Part shown: positions 27,430 to 36,440 of the stretch, one piece after another
How the letters are laid out: the number at the start of each line of letters is the position of its first letter
Numbering within the stretch: the stretch's first letter is position 1
NCBI GenBank assembly: GCA_017462125.1
Contig: JAFTRQ010000133.1
Coordinates: 1-64,000, forward strand
Source: Clostridia bacterium
Lineage (GTDB): Bacteria > Bacillota_A > Clostridia > Oscillospirales > CAG-272
Length of the DNA stretch: 64,000 bases
Direction of reading: 5' to 3'
Position numbers and translations under genes: made by a program
Notes under the pieces: generated by a model
Told to the model about the DNA's origin: nothing
Databases searched by the model: none
The model's input: the letters and a program-made list of their open reading frames with translations, nothing else

Positions 27430-28920
27430 TTATTGAAATTTATACTCGTTTTGTCCGCTCTTTCCCCAAACGATATCGTCCTCGGAAAGCTGCTTGCCGT
27501 TGCATATGATATTTTCAATGGTGATATTTTCGAATCTTGCCCCCTCGCGGCTGTTGCAAAGGGTAATATGAATGATTGGCTTTCCTTTTGTCAGCGGCAT
27601 ACCGTCATCGTAAAAGACCGTAACGTTCTTGCAGGTCACGTCTGTTACCCAAGCCGATCTTTCTCCCACCGCAGAGCCTGCAAAGGTTTCAAACTCTGTC
27701 TCGCATCCATTGAATTTGTTGTTGTGAATGATGATCAAGCAGGGAATCGCAACGTCGTTTACACGGGTGTAGACCGCGTCGTCCGATCTTTGAAGCTCCT
27801 CGCAGGTGTCAAATGCATTGTATTCCACGCGGAGATTCTCAAAAAGGATATTGTGGATATAAGCGGTATAGCCATTTGCAATGTCGCAAGCGGTGTTGCC
27901 CGCACGTAAAATATCGCAATCCACGAAGGAGATATTATCATATTCAAGGCAAGCTGTTTCTATGCCGATCTCGCAGGTCTTGCCCCAATCGCACCAAAGC
28001 GTGCAGCCTTCAATGTGAATATTTTTGTTTGACGTGTCCTGATAGCGTAAAATGCCCTTAATAGTAATGGCGTCGTCAAAGGAATGAACAAAGGAATTTT
28101 GGATTTTTATATTTTGACAGTTGCAGATGTCGATTCCGTCGGTGTTGTAGCGCCATTGACCGAATATTTTGATGCCGTCAATGAAAACGTCGAAGCAATG
28201 GAAAAGGTTGAGACACCAGATGGCGGAATTGGTCATACCGATGCCACGGATGCGCAGATTCCTGCAATCGTAAAATTTCATATTTCCTACGGTATAGTCC
28301 TCGTAGCAATGCTTGCAGATACGCTCCTCACCGCTGTCGTCAAGAATACCGTTTCCGAAGATTTCCACGTCCTCGGCTCCGTGCGCAAGAAAACAACCGT
28401 ATACAAGCGCGTCCTTGTCGACGTAAACGCGGTCTCCGGATTTCAGATCGATCTGTCTCGGATAATGGATACCCGGACCAAAGTAATAGGTTACGCTTGC
28501 GGGATCCTCGCAGGTAATGGGCTTGGAATAGAAAATGTAAAGCAGATGATGGTAGTCGTCAAGCTCAAGAACGTAATGTCCGTTTTCCTTGAGATTGACG
28601 GAGATCACACCGTTTTCCTCGGTAGCAACAATGCCCTTACTGTAAGGCTTCAGCATCACGCGACTGTGGGGCTTGCTTGCTTTTATTTCAAGAGTAACCT
28701 CCTCGTCTCCGACAAGATTGATAAAGGAGCAGATCTCGGATTGAGACAAAGCTCGCTGATGACCCGGCCACCAGGTGTTGAAGGGAAATTGGGAGATGCG
28801 GCAGGTATATGCGGGGATCTCCTCGCCACGTGCGAAAACGCGATAGTCCTCCGACAATGAGGGCTCCATCTTGAAAATATCAATGTCGTATTGGTGTTCA
28901 AATCTGGAATAGGTAAACAT
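27430..28920 (-). CDS. GH28-like beta-helix glycosidase
   Basis: A 496-residue protein with an N-terminal beta-sandwich-like region (about 1-130) and a parallel beta-helix. The GH28/GH49-type signature YNTDGIDICNCQNIKIQ with SFDDAITIKG (about 246-275) keeps the Asp residues expected in polygalacturonase-like enzymes. The GHG motif that normally follows is replaced by WCDWGKTCEIG. Hydrolysis of a uronic-acid or related glycan is therefore plausible but not proven. There is no signal peptide. The ATG at 28920 follows AGGAGG. It lies between two paralogous beta-helix genes, with 24- and 47-bp gaps. Confidence 0.75.
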   Translation of the reverse strand: MFTYSRFEHQYDIDIFKMEPSLSEDYRVFARGEEIPAYTCRISQFPFNTWWPGHQRALSQSEICSFINLVGDEEVTLEIKASKPHSRVMLKPYSKGIVATEENGVISVNLKENGHYVLELDDYHHLLYIFYSKPITCEDPASVTYYFGPGIHYPRQIDLKSGDRVYVDKDALVYGCFLAHGAEDVEIFGNGILDDSGEERICKHCYEDYTVGNMKFYDCRNLRIRGIGMTNSAIWCLNLFHCFDVFIDGIKIFGQWRYNTDGIDICNCQNIKIQNSFVHSFDDAITIKGILRYQDTSNKNIHIEGCTLWCDWGKTCEIGIETACLEYDNISFVDCDILRAGNTACDIANGYTAYIHNILFENLRVEYNAFDTCEELQRSDDAVYTRVNDVAIPCLIIIHNNKFNGCETEFETFAGSAVGERSAWVTDVTCKNVTVFYDDGMPLTKGKPIIHITLCNSREGARFENITIENIICNGKQLSEDDIVWGKSGQNEYKFQ

Positions 28921-28967
28921 TGTTGATCCTCCTGTGTTGGATAATAATTGTGAGTGTAGCGACGTCA

Positions 28968-30881
28968 TCACCAAACGCGGATCCTGTTTTCACCGAGCTT
29001 GATCGCTTCAATTGCGCCTACATTGGGGCGGTCGTCGTCTCTTTGATTGCCAAAGTAATCGACGTTGACTGTAATATCGGTGCCGTCGGGATTTTCGTAG
29101 GGGAAGGGACATACGCGGGGCATTCCCAGCTCTTTTGTGGTTACGGTGTTTGTTTTCACTTTGAGCATTTCCTCGGAAACCGTGAAATGCAGATATAGTC
29201 CGTCACCGTCGGGTTCCAAAGAGAGCCTCGGATCATAGCTTTCGCACGTGACGCTTCCGATCTCTGCTTTTGGTGTTCCCGCACCGCCCAAATAAAGGTT
29301 GCCGGCGCTGAATATCGGTCTTTTCGTGCTTCTTTGGGCAAGCCACTCATCTCCCTCGGAAATGCGCGCTCTATATTCCTCGTAATCCGAAGGATAGTCT
29401 CCATAGGCAAGCAGACCGTGATTGCCCTTCTTGCCGTCATCCTCGATCACGTGTCCGTGTGGAGACAGGAAAACATTATTATAATACCTGTCGTCTCCCG
29501 CGAAGACCTCGGAATAGCCGAAAATGTCGGTTGAATGTGGGAAATGATAGGGTGTAGAGCGGTCAAGCACGGGATTTACCACCGTGCGGGACGCAAAAAC
29601 GTTGTGAACGAAAGCGGTTCCTTGCGCCAACAGCTCCAGACTGTATTGCTCCATTGACAGAAATAGATTGTTGTCCACAAGGCAAGGCCCGTGAGACACC
29701 TCGATCAAGAGGTCTCGCGGATTGTTATAAAGCAGGTTTTGCGTGATTCTCGCACCCTGATCCTGCCAATCCAACCAAATGCCGTATTTGCAATTGTGGA
29801 TGCAGTTATGCTTGACGATCACGTCGATGGCGGCGTGAAGCTTGATGCCCGCGATCTCGGCACCGTCGAACTGACGCTTGTAAAACGCGTTGTAGATGTG
29901 ATTGTCATAAATTTGGCTGAAGGCGCATCCCATATGCCCTGCAATGCCTGCCTGCTCGCAGTTGTATATAGTGTTTCCGCGGACGATGTGGGAGCCAACC
30001 GTCTCTCGGCTCCAGCCCTTTTTCAGTGCGGAAAATACAGACTCAATCTGATAATAATGAGAATGCTTTTCTCCTCCTGCATCGCTTGTCGGAATAGTCT
30101 TATCATCAAATTTTCCAAGACTTATACCAACGCATTTGGAGTCGCTGATAATATTGTTTTCAATGATCCACCCACGGCTCCAATTCGGACCAATCAGCCC
30201 CTCTTGATGAGCGGTAGGGGGAGCCCACTGCGTTGCCGCGTGGCACATTCTGAATCCGCAGACGGTGATATAGTCGATTCCTGTGACCTTGGGGAAAAAG
30301 CAAGCCCTTCGAACGTTGATCTCAACGAGCTCGCGGTTGGGGTCATAGCCGTGAAAATTAGCCTTGATGGTGGTGCGCTCACCGTCAACAAAGCAACGCC
30401 AAACGTAGGTGGAGCCCTTTGCATCGATGGCTCTTGGTAAAGGCTTTGGGTCGTAAAGCCCGTCGTCGTCGGAAACCTCATATAAGGACTTTCCGTTTAA
30501 ATAAACTTCACCTGTATGATGATCCCGTCCTCTGCCCAGATACCAATCTCCGAACAAAACGTCGGTATAGGGATTGTAATCACCGAAAAAAGAATTGGGG
30601 AGCGTAACCGTCCATACGCCGTCGCGTTCATATACCCACCCCTTGATCTCTTCGGAGCCCTTGATCACGACCTTTTCATTCGGTGCGGCAAGATAGGTAA
30701 TACGCTCTTTGGGGGATGATCCTCCGAATCTCGGGTCGACCCATTCGCGGTATTCGCCCTCGTGGACGATGACCGTGTCACCGGGGTGCGCCAATGCCGC
30801 CGCGCGGTTGATTGTCCTCAGCGGTGCTGATTCGCTACCGCTGTTTTTGTCGCAGCCGTGTATCGAAACGTGATAGATCAT
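28968..30881 (-). CDS. right-handed beta-helix protein, possible GH141-like glycosidase (copy 1)
   Basis: A 637-residue paralogue of the protein encoded at 25456-27405, with the same order: N-terminal cap, LPNSFFGDYNPYTDVLFGDW (about 95-114), beta-helix with VRGNTIYNCEQAGIAG and VKHNCIHNCKYGIWLDW, and a C-terminal beta domain. The first 50 codons are almost identical in DNA to the paralogue, while the rest has diverged. No signal peptide. GGAGG precedes the ATG at 30881. It is the first gene of the operon and has a promoter at 30912-30940. The GH141 link is by general architecture only. Confidence 0.75.
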   Translation of the reverse strand: MIYHVSIHGCDKNSGSESAPLRTINRAAALAHPGDTVIVHEGEYREWVDPRFGGSSPKERITYLAAPNEKVVIKGSEEIKGWVYERDGVWTVTLPNSFFGDYNPYTDVLFGDWYLGRGRDHHTGEVYLNGKSLYEVSDDDGLYDPKPLPRAIDAKGSTYVWRCFVDGERTTIKANFHGYDPNRELVEINVRRACFFPKVTGIDYITVCGFRMCHAATQWAPPTAHQEGLIGPNWSRGWIIENNIISDSKCVGISLGKFDDKTIPTSDAGGEKHSHYYQIESVFSALKKGWSRETVGSHIVRGNTIYNCEQAGIAGHMGCAFSQIYDNHIYNAFYKRQFDGAEIAGIKLHAAIDVIVKHNCIHNCKYGIWLDWQDQGARITQNLLYNNPRDLLIEVSHGPCLVDNNLFLSMEQYSLELLAQGTAFVHNVFASRTVVNPVLDRSTPYHFPHSTDIFGYSEVFAGDDRYYNNVFLSPHGHVIEDDGKKGNHGLLAYGDYPSDYEEYRARISEGDEWLAQRSTKRPIFSAGNLYLGGAGTPKAEIGSVTCESYDPRLSLEPDGDGLYLHFTVSEEMLKVKTNTVTTKELGMPRVCPFPYENPDGTDITVNVDYFGNQRDDDRPNVGAIEAIKLGENRIRVW

Positions 30882-30911
30882 ATAGATACCTCCAATTCTC
30901 TTGCTGATTTT

Positions 30912-30940
30912 AGAATAGCACACAAAAACCAAAAAAGCAA
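30912..30940 (-). promoter_or_regulatory. promoter of the beta-helix operon
   Basis: TTGCTT (30935-30940) and TATTCT (30912-30917), 17 bp apart on the minus strand. The -35 lies within the 3' arm of the preceding terminator hairpin. Confidence 0.65.
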
Positions 30941-30959
30941 GTCAAAACGACCTGCTTTT
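30931..30959 (-). terminator. terminator of the upstream XRE regulator gene
   Basis: AAAGCAGGTC and GACTTGCTTT pair with one mismatch around GTTTT and are followed by TTTT on the minus strand. Confidence 0.7.
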
Positions 30960-30990
30960 ATGGACAAAATTTGACTTTTTGCTCTGCTTA

Positions 30991-32571
30991 TTACACCGTG
31001 CCATTATTCAAACGCTCTCCGTATTTCGGAGGCATACACGCTCCCACCGTCTTGACGATCAGAGAATTCAATCCCATAAGCAGCATTTTTGTGTCAAGAT
31101 TGGCAGGGTTCAATCGGCAGAGCTTATCGCGGAAGGCGTATGAAGGCATATCAAGTGAGAGCTTTGGTAAAAAACAGATCATCCGTGCGATCTTGGTGTC
31201 AGAGTTCTTTTCCATTTCGACGAAAAGCTTGATCGCTCCCTCCGCATCCGATGCCGAATTGAGATCGGGGAAGGTGATCGAATAAATATTTCCTTTTGCC
31301 GATTGAAGCGCCACCACGGAGCTCTCGCCTGAAAGATCGCCCGCAAGCATTTTTGCTTTTTCGTCGACGGTCTGCCATTCCGCGGGATCAAAGGAGTTAT
31401 CATTCTCGGTCATAATAAAGGATCGCGTATCGGGAAGAAGCTCGGAAACGTGCTTGAAAAATTCCGCAAAACGGGGATTTGCACGAACGCTGTCGTAGAT
31501 CGGATTTCTGTCGTAGCGCGCGATATTGGCTACTAAACCGACGAAAACGTCGTCTTTGGTAATCGCTTTGCGCAGCTTATCAAGGACGGGAGTGGAGCCG
31601 AAAAGCTCGGTGCCGTCGGGAAGATTCCAAAGCCAATCAAGATGCTCTTTGACAATATCAAGCTCATCAAGCCCTTCGTCGAGCCGACCGTGCTCGATCA
31701 GCGACATAGCGTATCTGAATTCGGTCATCACTCGCTGTATGGCAAAAATATCGTCAAAGCGACTTGAATAGACGTTGATGGTATCAAGGGCGGTCTTGTA
31801 AAAGTGAGGCTCTTTGTGACGAAACCATTTGGGAAAGGAGCATTTCTCGGCCGACTGTTCCTCCACAGTCTTGTTTTCGTAATGAGAGAGTAGATTGATA
31901 TTGAGCAAAACGTTATCTGACAGGATGCGTTGCTTCAGTTCCTCTCGTTTTTCAAACTCGCCGCGCTGATAATATCTTTCAAGAAGTTGCATATCCCATA
32001 TGTTTAAATTACGGTCCATTGCCCATCTTTCGTTATCCCAAAGAAATAACTTGTCTTCATCCTCATGTAACGCAATGGTGGGGAGTAAGCTTACTCTGGC
32101 TTCGTAACTCTCGTTCATTCGCTTGCGCATAAGCTCTCTCGCAGATGCCTTTCGTTCTTCTGACACGTCCCAATGCTTATACTTGTTTTTTAGTGCCATA
32201 ATTCGACAGAAGTAGAGGGATGTGTAAAAAATTCGTCTTGAAAATGCATTTTCTCGCGCCAATGCCTCGCAGGCATCCAAAGCCTGAATCTCGTTTTCCA
32301 TAGTGGGGTCCTCAGATGCCTTTTGATTCAGCATATTGTAGGTAGTCTCCATCTGCTTGTGACTGTATCCCGCGCCGCCCATCAGCTCATCGAAGCTGAC
32401 GTTGAAAAATTGCGCGATCCGCGCCAGTGTTTCGATGTCGGGATAGACCTGTCCGCTCTCCCAACGGCTGACCGATTGCGGCGTGACCGAAAGCAGAGAG
32501 GCAAGCTCATTTTGAGTCAGTCCATTCTCCGTGCGCAGTCTTTTTATCGTTTCTGCGATTCTTAATTTCAT
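30991..32571 (-). CDS. XRE-family regulator with long C-terminal region
   Basis: A 526-residue protein. Residues 1-65 are a helix-turn-helix of the XRE/Cro type, with LTQNELASLLSVTPQSVSRWESG. The rest is mostly helical. It includes ALHEDEDKLFLWDN (about 170), a stretch shared in pattern with the second XRE protein at 33978, and ends in a region with beta character. The layout suggests DNA binding coupled to a sensor or protein-interaction part, like TPR-type regulators, but I see no clear TPR repeats. GGAGG precedes the ATG at 32571. It is last in a co-directional block of six genes. Confidence 0.8.
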   Translation of the reverse strand: MKLRIAETIKRLRTENGLTQNELASLLSVTPQSVSRWESGQVYPDIETLARIAQFFNVSFDELMGGAGYSHKQMETTYNMLNQKASEDPTMENEIQALDACEALARENAFSRRIFYTSLYFCRIMALKNKYKHWDVSEERKASARELMRKRMNESYEARVSLLPTIALHEDEDKLFLWDNERWAMDRNLNIWDMQLLERYYQRGEFEKREELKQRILSDNVLLNINLLSHYENKTVEEQSAEKCSFPKWFRHKEPHFYKTALDTINVYSSRFDDIFAIQRVMTEFRYAMSLIEHGRLDEGLDELDIVKEHLDWLWNLPDGTELFGSTPVLDKLRKAITKDDVFVGLVANIARYDRNPIYDSVRANPRFAEFFKHVSELLPDTRSFIMTENDNSFDPAEWQTVDEKAKMLAGDLSGESSVVALQSAKGNIYSITFPDLNSASDAEGAIKLFVEMEKNSDTKIARMICFLPKLSLDMPSYAFRDKLCRLNPANLDTKMLLMGLNSLIVKTVGACMPPKYGERLNNGTV

Positions 32572-32657
32572 CCGTTTTCCTCCATTGAAGTGTGAAACTG
32601 TTGCTTTATAACCGAGTTTGTCAGCTGAACCATTTTTTATGCATTGCCGCCAAAAAT

Positions 32658-33074
32658 TCAGAGATGATCGGATAGCCCGAGCTCTCGCCACAGAAGCTCT
32701 TCCGCGTAAACATACCGGCTGTTTTTCATGATCTCCCGATCGGTGGTATGACAGTCCGCAAAAATAATATGGTCGGGAAAGGGCTCGATGATTGCACCGT
32801 AAAGCTCAAAGGTGGGTTGCCCCGCAAGCTTGAGATTGAGGTCCCATACGCCGCGGAAGACAAGCTCTACCACGGGAGGTGAGGGATACATACCGTGTGC
32901 AAGAAGTCTGATGATCAGATCGGGATTTCCGGAAAACCAGATATGATCTCCTTGGTTTTCCGATTTTACGCTTGCTTTGAAATCGATCCCCACGATCAGA
33001 GCGTCGTGAAATCCGCCGTACCGTTCCAAAAACGCTTGGGCATCGGCTTTCGTTAAAATTTTTTGATATTTCAT
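32658..33074 (-). CDS. unknown 138-residue protein
   Basis: A soluble protein starting MKYQKILTKADAQAFLERYGGFHDALIVG. It has alternating strands and a conserved-looking FHDALI segment, a pattern seen in some small immunity-type or hypothetical families, which I cannot name with confidence. No signal peptide or membrane segment. GGGAGA precedes the ATG. It lies 42 bp downstream of the ATPase gene and 86 bp upstream of the XRE gene, so it is probably in one transcript with them. Confidence 0.65.
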   Translation of the reverse strand: MKYQKILTKADAQAFLERYGGFHDALIVGIDFKASVKSENQGDHIWFSGNPDLIIRLLAHGMYPSPPVVELVFRGVWDLNLKLAGQPTFELYGAIIEPFPDHIIFADCHTTDREIMKNSRYVYAEELLWRELGLSDHL

Positions 33075-33116
33075 CTTGATTTCTCCCGATTTTTGATGAT
33101 AATTCGGTTGGAATTG

Positions 33117-33863
33117 TTAATTCAAAAGGTATTTCAGCATCCTTTCGGGATTTTCCAAAAACTGTTTTGTGATCTGATAGTGCTCGGTTTCCCGATAATT
33201 GACTTTATTGATCCCGTCCTCCGAAAGCATAAGGATCTCGGAGTGGGGAAGTGTCATTAGGATTGGGGAATGGGTGGCAATGATAAACTGCGAATCTTTT
33301 TTGACGAGCTCAACGATCATTGCCATCAGCGACATCAGCTTCATAGGAGAGAGTGCCGCCTCGGGCTCGTCGAGGATGTATAGCCCGTTCCCGCCAAAAC
33401 GGTTTTGCACGATGGCTAAAAAGCTTTCGCCGTGGGATTGGTTGTGAAGGGAAACACCGCCGTAGCTTTCTACGATCTTTGGTGTAAACCCGGGCTGCCT
33501 ATCCATCTCATCAATATTGGTGGCAACGTTGTAAAGACTTTCGGCGCGGAGGAAAAAGCCGTCCTTTGGAAATGCCTTTTTGGAAAGCACGATGTGCTTG
33601 TAAAGCTCGGAGTGAGTGTTCTCGGTGGAAAAATTGAAATTGCGGGTGCCGCCCTCGGGGTTAAAGCCGTGAGCCACCGCGACGGCTTCCAGCAGAGTGG
33701 ATTTTCCCGTGCCGTTTTCGCCTACCAAAAATGTGACAGGGGCAGAGAGGGGGATGCTCGGATTTTTTTGCAGATACTTGACGATGGGGAGTGCGCAAAG
33801 ATAAGAGCCCTCGGGGAGGGTGTGCTTGTATCTGATCTCTTCGATATACTTGGCGTTTAACAT
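33117..33863 (-). CDS. ABC/AAA_21-type ATPase
   Basis: A 248-residue soluble P-loop ATPase of the SMC/ABC-like AAA_21 group. Walker A is VGENGTGKST (about 47-56), an SHGES signature-like segment lies near residue 141, Walker B is LYILDEPEAALSP (about 158-170) and the H-loop is ATHSP (about 194-198). It has no membrane part and no fused nuclease, so it is not a transporter on its own. Such stand-alone ATPases occur both as housekeeping proteins and in defence or toxin-type modules. AAAGGAG precedes the ATG. Confidence 0.85.
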   Translation of the reverse strand: MLNAKYIEEIRYKHTLPEGSYLCALPIVKYLQKNPSIPLSAPVTFLVGENGTGKSTLLEAVAVAHGFNPEGGTRNFNFSTENTHSELYKHIVLSKKAFPKDGFFLRAESLYNVATNIDEMDRQPGFTPKIVESYGGVSLHNQSHGESFLAIVQNRFGGNGLYILDEPEAALSPMKLMSLMAMIVELVKKDSQFIIATHSPILMTLPHSEILMLSEDGINKVNYRETEHYQITKQFLENPERMLKYLLN

Positions 33864-33977
33864 TTTGCGCTCCTTTCCGCCGATTGCGGCGGGATCAATG
33901 GTTATCGATAAATTTTGCCGAAAGGTGTCATTTACGCGTACTATAATATATGATAAATGAGTTATTATAATCTGCGG

Positions 33978-35093
33978 TTACAAAACCCAAGTGTTCAGTT
34001 CCTGTATATTGGATAAACAAAGACGTTTATTATTATGCTCTTCATGGGTCAGTGCAATATACCATGTACATGTTTCATCAAACACATATACATCTTCTCT
34101 AAGAAAATATCGGCTCATATCTACGATCTGATCTTCCACCATATGATGATCGTGCAATAAAACCTCGCAAAGCTCTTTAGGCTCTATAGAAATTATCTCG
34201 TCTGATTTAAAAAGAATTTCACACGGCGGCGTATAAGTACGATACGCTGACCACGATTGCGGATAAATAACTTTTTCCGGACGGATGTCCCACATCACAA
34301 ACACCTTTTCGTTTTGTCGCTGATTGAGATAGCACATAGCATCATAAAAATCAACGATTTCGGCATTGCTTTTTTTCAGACAGCTCCACAAATGGGACAC
34401 TATCAATCCCTCTGCCTGCATAATATCGTCCGCGCGCAGATCCCGAATATATCTGACATACAGGTCGTGGGATGTATCCACAAACGCATCAATAAATTTT
34501 TTGCGCAGTTCATAGGCTTTTTCTTTCGGTATTTGCCAGGTTGAAAAGCTTTTGCTGTCCGTAATGTGCTTTTTCCATTGCTCCAACTTATCCTCATCCT
34601 CGTGCAGTATGATATCCCTAAGCAGTGTTGTCAGATAAATCGAGTTTGTGTCGCCCAATACCGAATGTGCTACCGCTCTTGCATGGTTTATGTGGTGGTC
34701 ATTCGAGGTATGCTTTTGTAAAAACTTGGCAAATTTGAAATAGCTTTGGCTGTATTGCAAGGGAGCAATCTCGGTCGCCTTTTCAAGCAGGTCGCAAAGC
34801 TCGGGCAGAATTGAAGCGTCATTCCCACCGTTTCTATAATATTCATACGTCAGCTGTGTAATCCTTTCGGACAACCGCGCGATAATCGGGACAGTTCTGC
34901 CCATCATCTCGTCAACGGTGACTCCGAAATAGTCGGCAAGCTTGGGAAAGATCTCAATGTCGGGGTAAGCAAGCCCGTTTTCCCAACGGCTGACCGCCTG
35001 CGGCGAGACCGAGAGCAGAGCGGCAAGCTCACTTTGGGTTATTTTTCTTTCAATTCGAAGTCTTTTGATGTTTTCTGCCACCTTTTGTTTCAT
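33978..35093 (-). CDS. XRE-family regulator with helical C-terminal region
   Basis: A 371-residue protein with an N-terminal XRE helix-turn-helix (ITQSELAALLSVSPQAVSRW, about 18-37). The remainder, about 300 residues, is mainly helical and contains ILHEDEDKLEQWKK (about 160), matching a segment of the regulator at 30991. The two are therefore paralogues of unequal length. AAAGGA precedes the ATG at 35093. Target genes are unknown; autoregulation of the surrounding block is likely by analogy only. Confidence 0.82.
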   Translation of the reverse strand: MKQKVAENIKRLRIERKITQSELAALLSVSPQAVSRWENGLAYPDIEIFPKLADYFGVTVDEMMGRTVPIIARLSERITQLTYEYYRNGGNDASILPELCDLLEKATEIAPLQYSQSYFKFAKFLQKHTSNDHHINHARAVAHSVLGDTNSIYLTTLLRDIILHEDEDKLEQWKKHITDSKSFSTWQIPKEKAYELRKKFIDAFVDTSHDLYVRYIRDLRADDIMQAEGLIVSHLWSCLKKSNAEIVDFYDAMCYLNQRQNEKVFVMWDIRPEKVIYPQSWSAYRTYTPPCEILFKSDEIISIEPKELCEVLLHDHHMVEDQIVDMSRYFLREDVYVFDETCTWYIALTHEEHNNKRLCLSNIQELNTWVL

Positions 35094-35135
35094 ATGAATC
35101 CTTTCATTAGCTGATCTGCAACAGATTGAATTGAT

Positions 35136-35693
35136 CTAACGATCTGTGCATAAATACTGCTTTACAAAACTCTTTATCTCATATACGGTTTTATTTGGCT
35201 CTATAGGTGAAAAAGCGCGCTCGTACAGCTCATTCTGCTTTTGTATCCAAATTTTCCAAATCGCTGTATTCTCGTCAAAATATGTCTTAACTTCCATTTC
35301 ATGACTGCTATAGCTTACCAAACCCTCGCGGATGGCTTTTTTGAATGAATTGGATCGTAAATATTTGTCAAAATTATCGGCTATGAAATATAAAACGATA
35401 TCTCCGCGAAATTTTTCAAGCAGCTTGTGCTTTTCTTCGTCCGATATAGGAGGCGTTCCCGAGAGATCGTACCACCCCGCGTCCTCATATGCGTTAACCT
35501 GCGCTAAAGCAAGGCTTTCTGCCGCTTCTAAAAGAATCGTTCTGTTTTTATACATGGGGGTCAATCGATAGAACTGTCCGTCACACTCATAATTTTTTCT
35601 GTCATTGACCGTGATTTCCTGAAATCCAAACGATATCAATATTTCCGACATGTGCTTGCAGATCTCGTCTATTGTTTCGCTTTTGATAATCAT
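35136..35693 (-). CDS. unknown 185-residue protein
   Basis: A soluble protein with an N-terminal helix (IDEICKHMSEILISFGF), then a beta-rich part around FYRLTPMYKNRTILLEAAES and a C-terminal region ending YEIKSFVKQYLCTDR. I recognise no family. AGGAGA precedes the ATG. It lies 14 bp after the previous gene of the block and 42 bp before the XRE gene, consistent with one operon. Confidence 0.65.
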   Translation of the reverse strand: MIIKSETIDEICKHMSEILISFGFQEITVNDRKNYECDGQFYRLTPMYKNRTILLEAAESLALAQVNAYEDAGWYDLSGTPPISDEEKHKLLEKFRGDIVLYFIADNFDKYLRSNSFKKAIREGLVSYSSHEMEVKTYFDENTAIWKIWIQKQNELYERAFSPIEPNKTVYEIKSFVKQYLCTDR

Positions 35694-35707
35694 GTATAAT
35701 TCTCCTG

Positions 35708-36067
35708 TTAAATTCCTAAATCGCTATGCTGTATTTCAAATGAAATCGTTTGATCTTTTCTCACGTTTTCTATGCGGCTGTAATCGGCCGCCAATTCAAA
35801 ACAAAGCTTCCGTATCTTTTCTATTTCTCCTTGGCGCCGCATCGGCGGATACGTGTCCAATTCGTCTACCAAAGAACAGATCTCATGCATCAAAGTGTTT
35901 TCTTCGATTCTTATCATTATCGGCAGGTTGAAAGCCATGGCTGCATCGCTGCTGGAAATGATCTCTTTCTCAATCATATCAAGCATTCCCAATGTCGCTG
36001 CAGCAACTAAAAAATGTACATTTTCCTTGCCTTCTGCCTGTATCTGCATATTTTCAATCTGTGCCAT
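35708..36067 (-). CDS. unknown 119-residue protein, first gene of the XRE block
   Basis: A small, mostly helical, acidic protein. It contains FLVAAATLGMLDMIEKEIISS near residue 20 and TYPPMRRQGEIEKIRKLCF near residue 72, ending in a short strand. No signal or membrane segment and no known family. AAAGGA precedes the ATG at 36067. Upstream lies a small inverted repeat TGCTG/CAGCA (about 36089-36104) that might be an operator. Confidence 0.65.
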   Translation of the reverse strand: MAQIENMQIQAEGKENVHFLVAAATLGMLDMIEKEIISSSDAAMAFNLPIMIRIEENTLMHEICSLVDELDTYPPMRRQGEIEKIRKLCFELAADYSRIENVRKDQTISFEIQHSDLGI

Positions 36068-36402
36068 AGTGATTTACCGTCCTTTCTTGCTGTTTGATCA
36101 GCAGTACCATTTTAGCATATTTTGTCGTTTTGTGCACGGAAAAAAAGCTGCGAGATCGGATTTTTCGGCACGAAGTCACGTTGCTTTTCTGTTATTCTTA
36201 ATTACGTTGCAAAGAATCATATCAATGAATACTTGTTTTTATCAGTATAACATAATATGCGTGAAAAATCAAGCAACCCTAGCGGATTTTATATCTCGGT
36301 CAGCGTGAACTGAAAATTGTCTCTTTTCACGGTGCTTTTGACATATTTGCCAAAACAGATCTGTCAAATTTGTGCAAATAGCAGAACTTGTGTTCTGTGG
36401 AC

Positions 36403-36431
36403 TTTACAAAACGCAATTAATGGTGTATAAT
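36403..36431 (+). promoter_or_regulatory. promoter of the phage-tail-like module
   Basis: TTTACA (36403-36408) and TATAAT (36426-36431) with 17 bp between. Transcription would start near 36438 and give a leader of about 140 nt. The preceding 330 bp (36070-36400) show no gene. Confidence 0.8.
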
Positions 36432-36440
36432 ACTGTAGAA

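Noticed and set aside
33117..33863. ATPase considered as part of an ABC transporter
   Set aside because: No permease or binding protein nearby, and the SMC-like layout with DEPEAALSP does not fit a transporter subunit.
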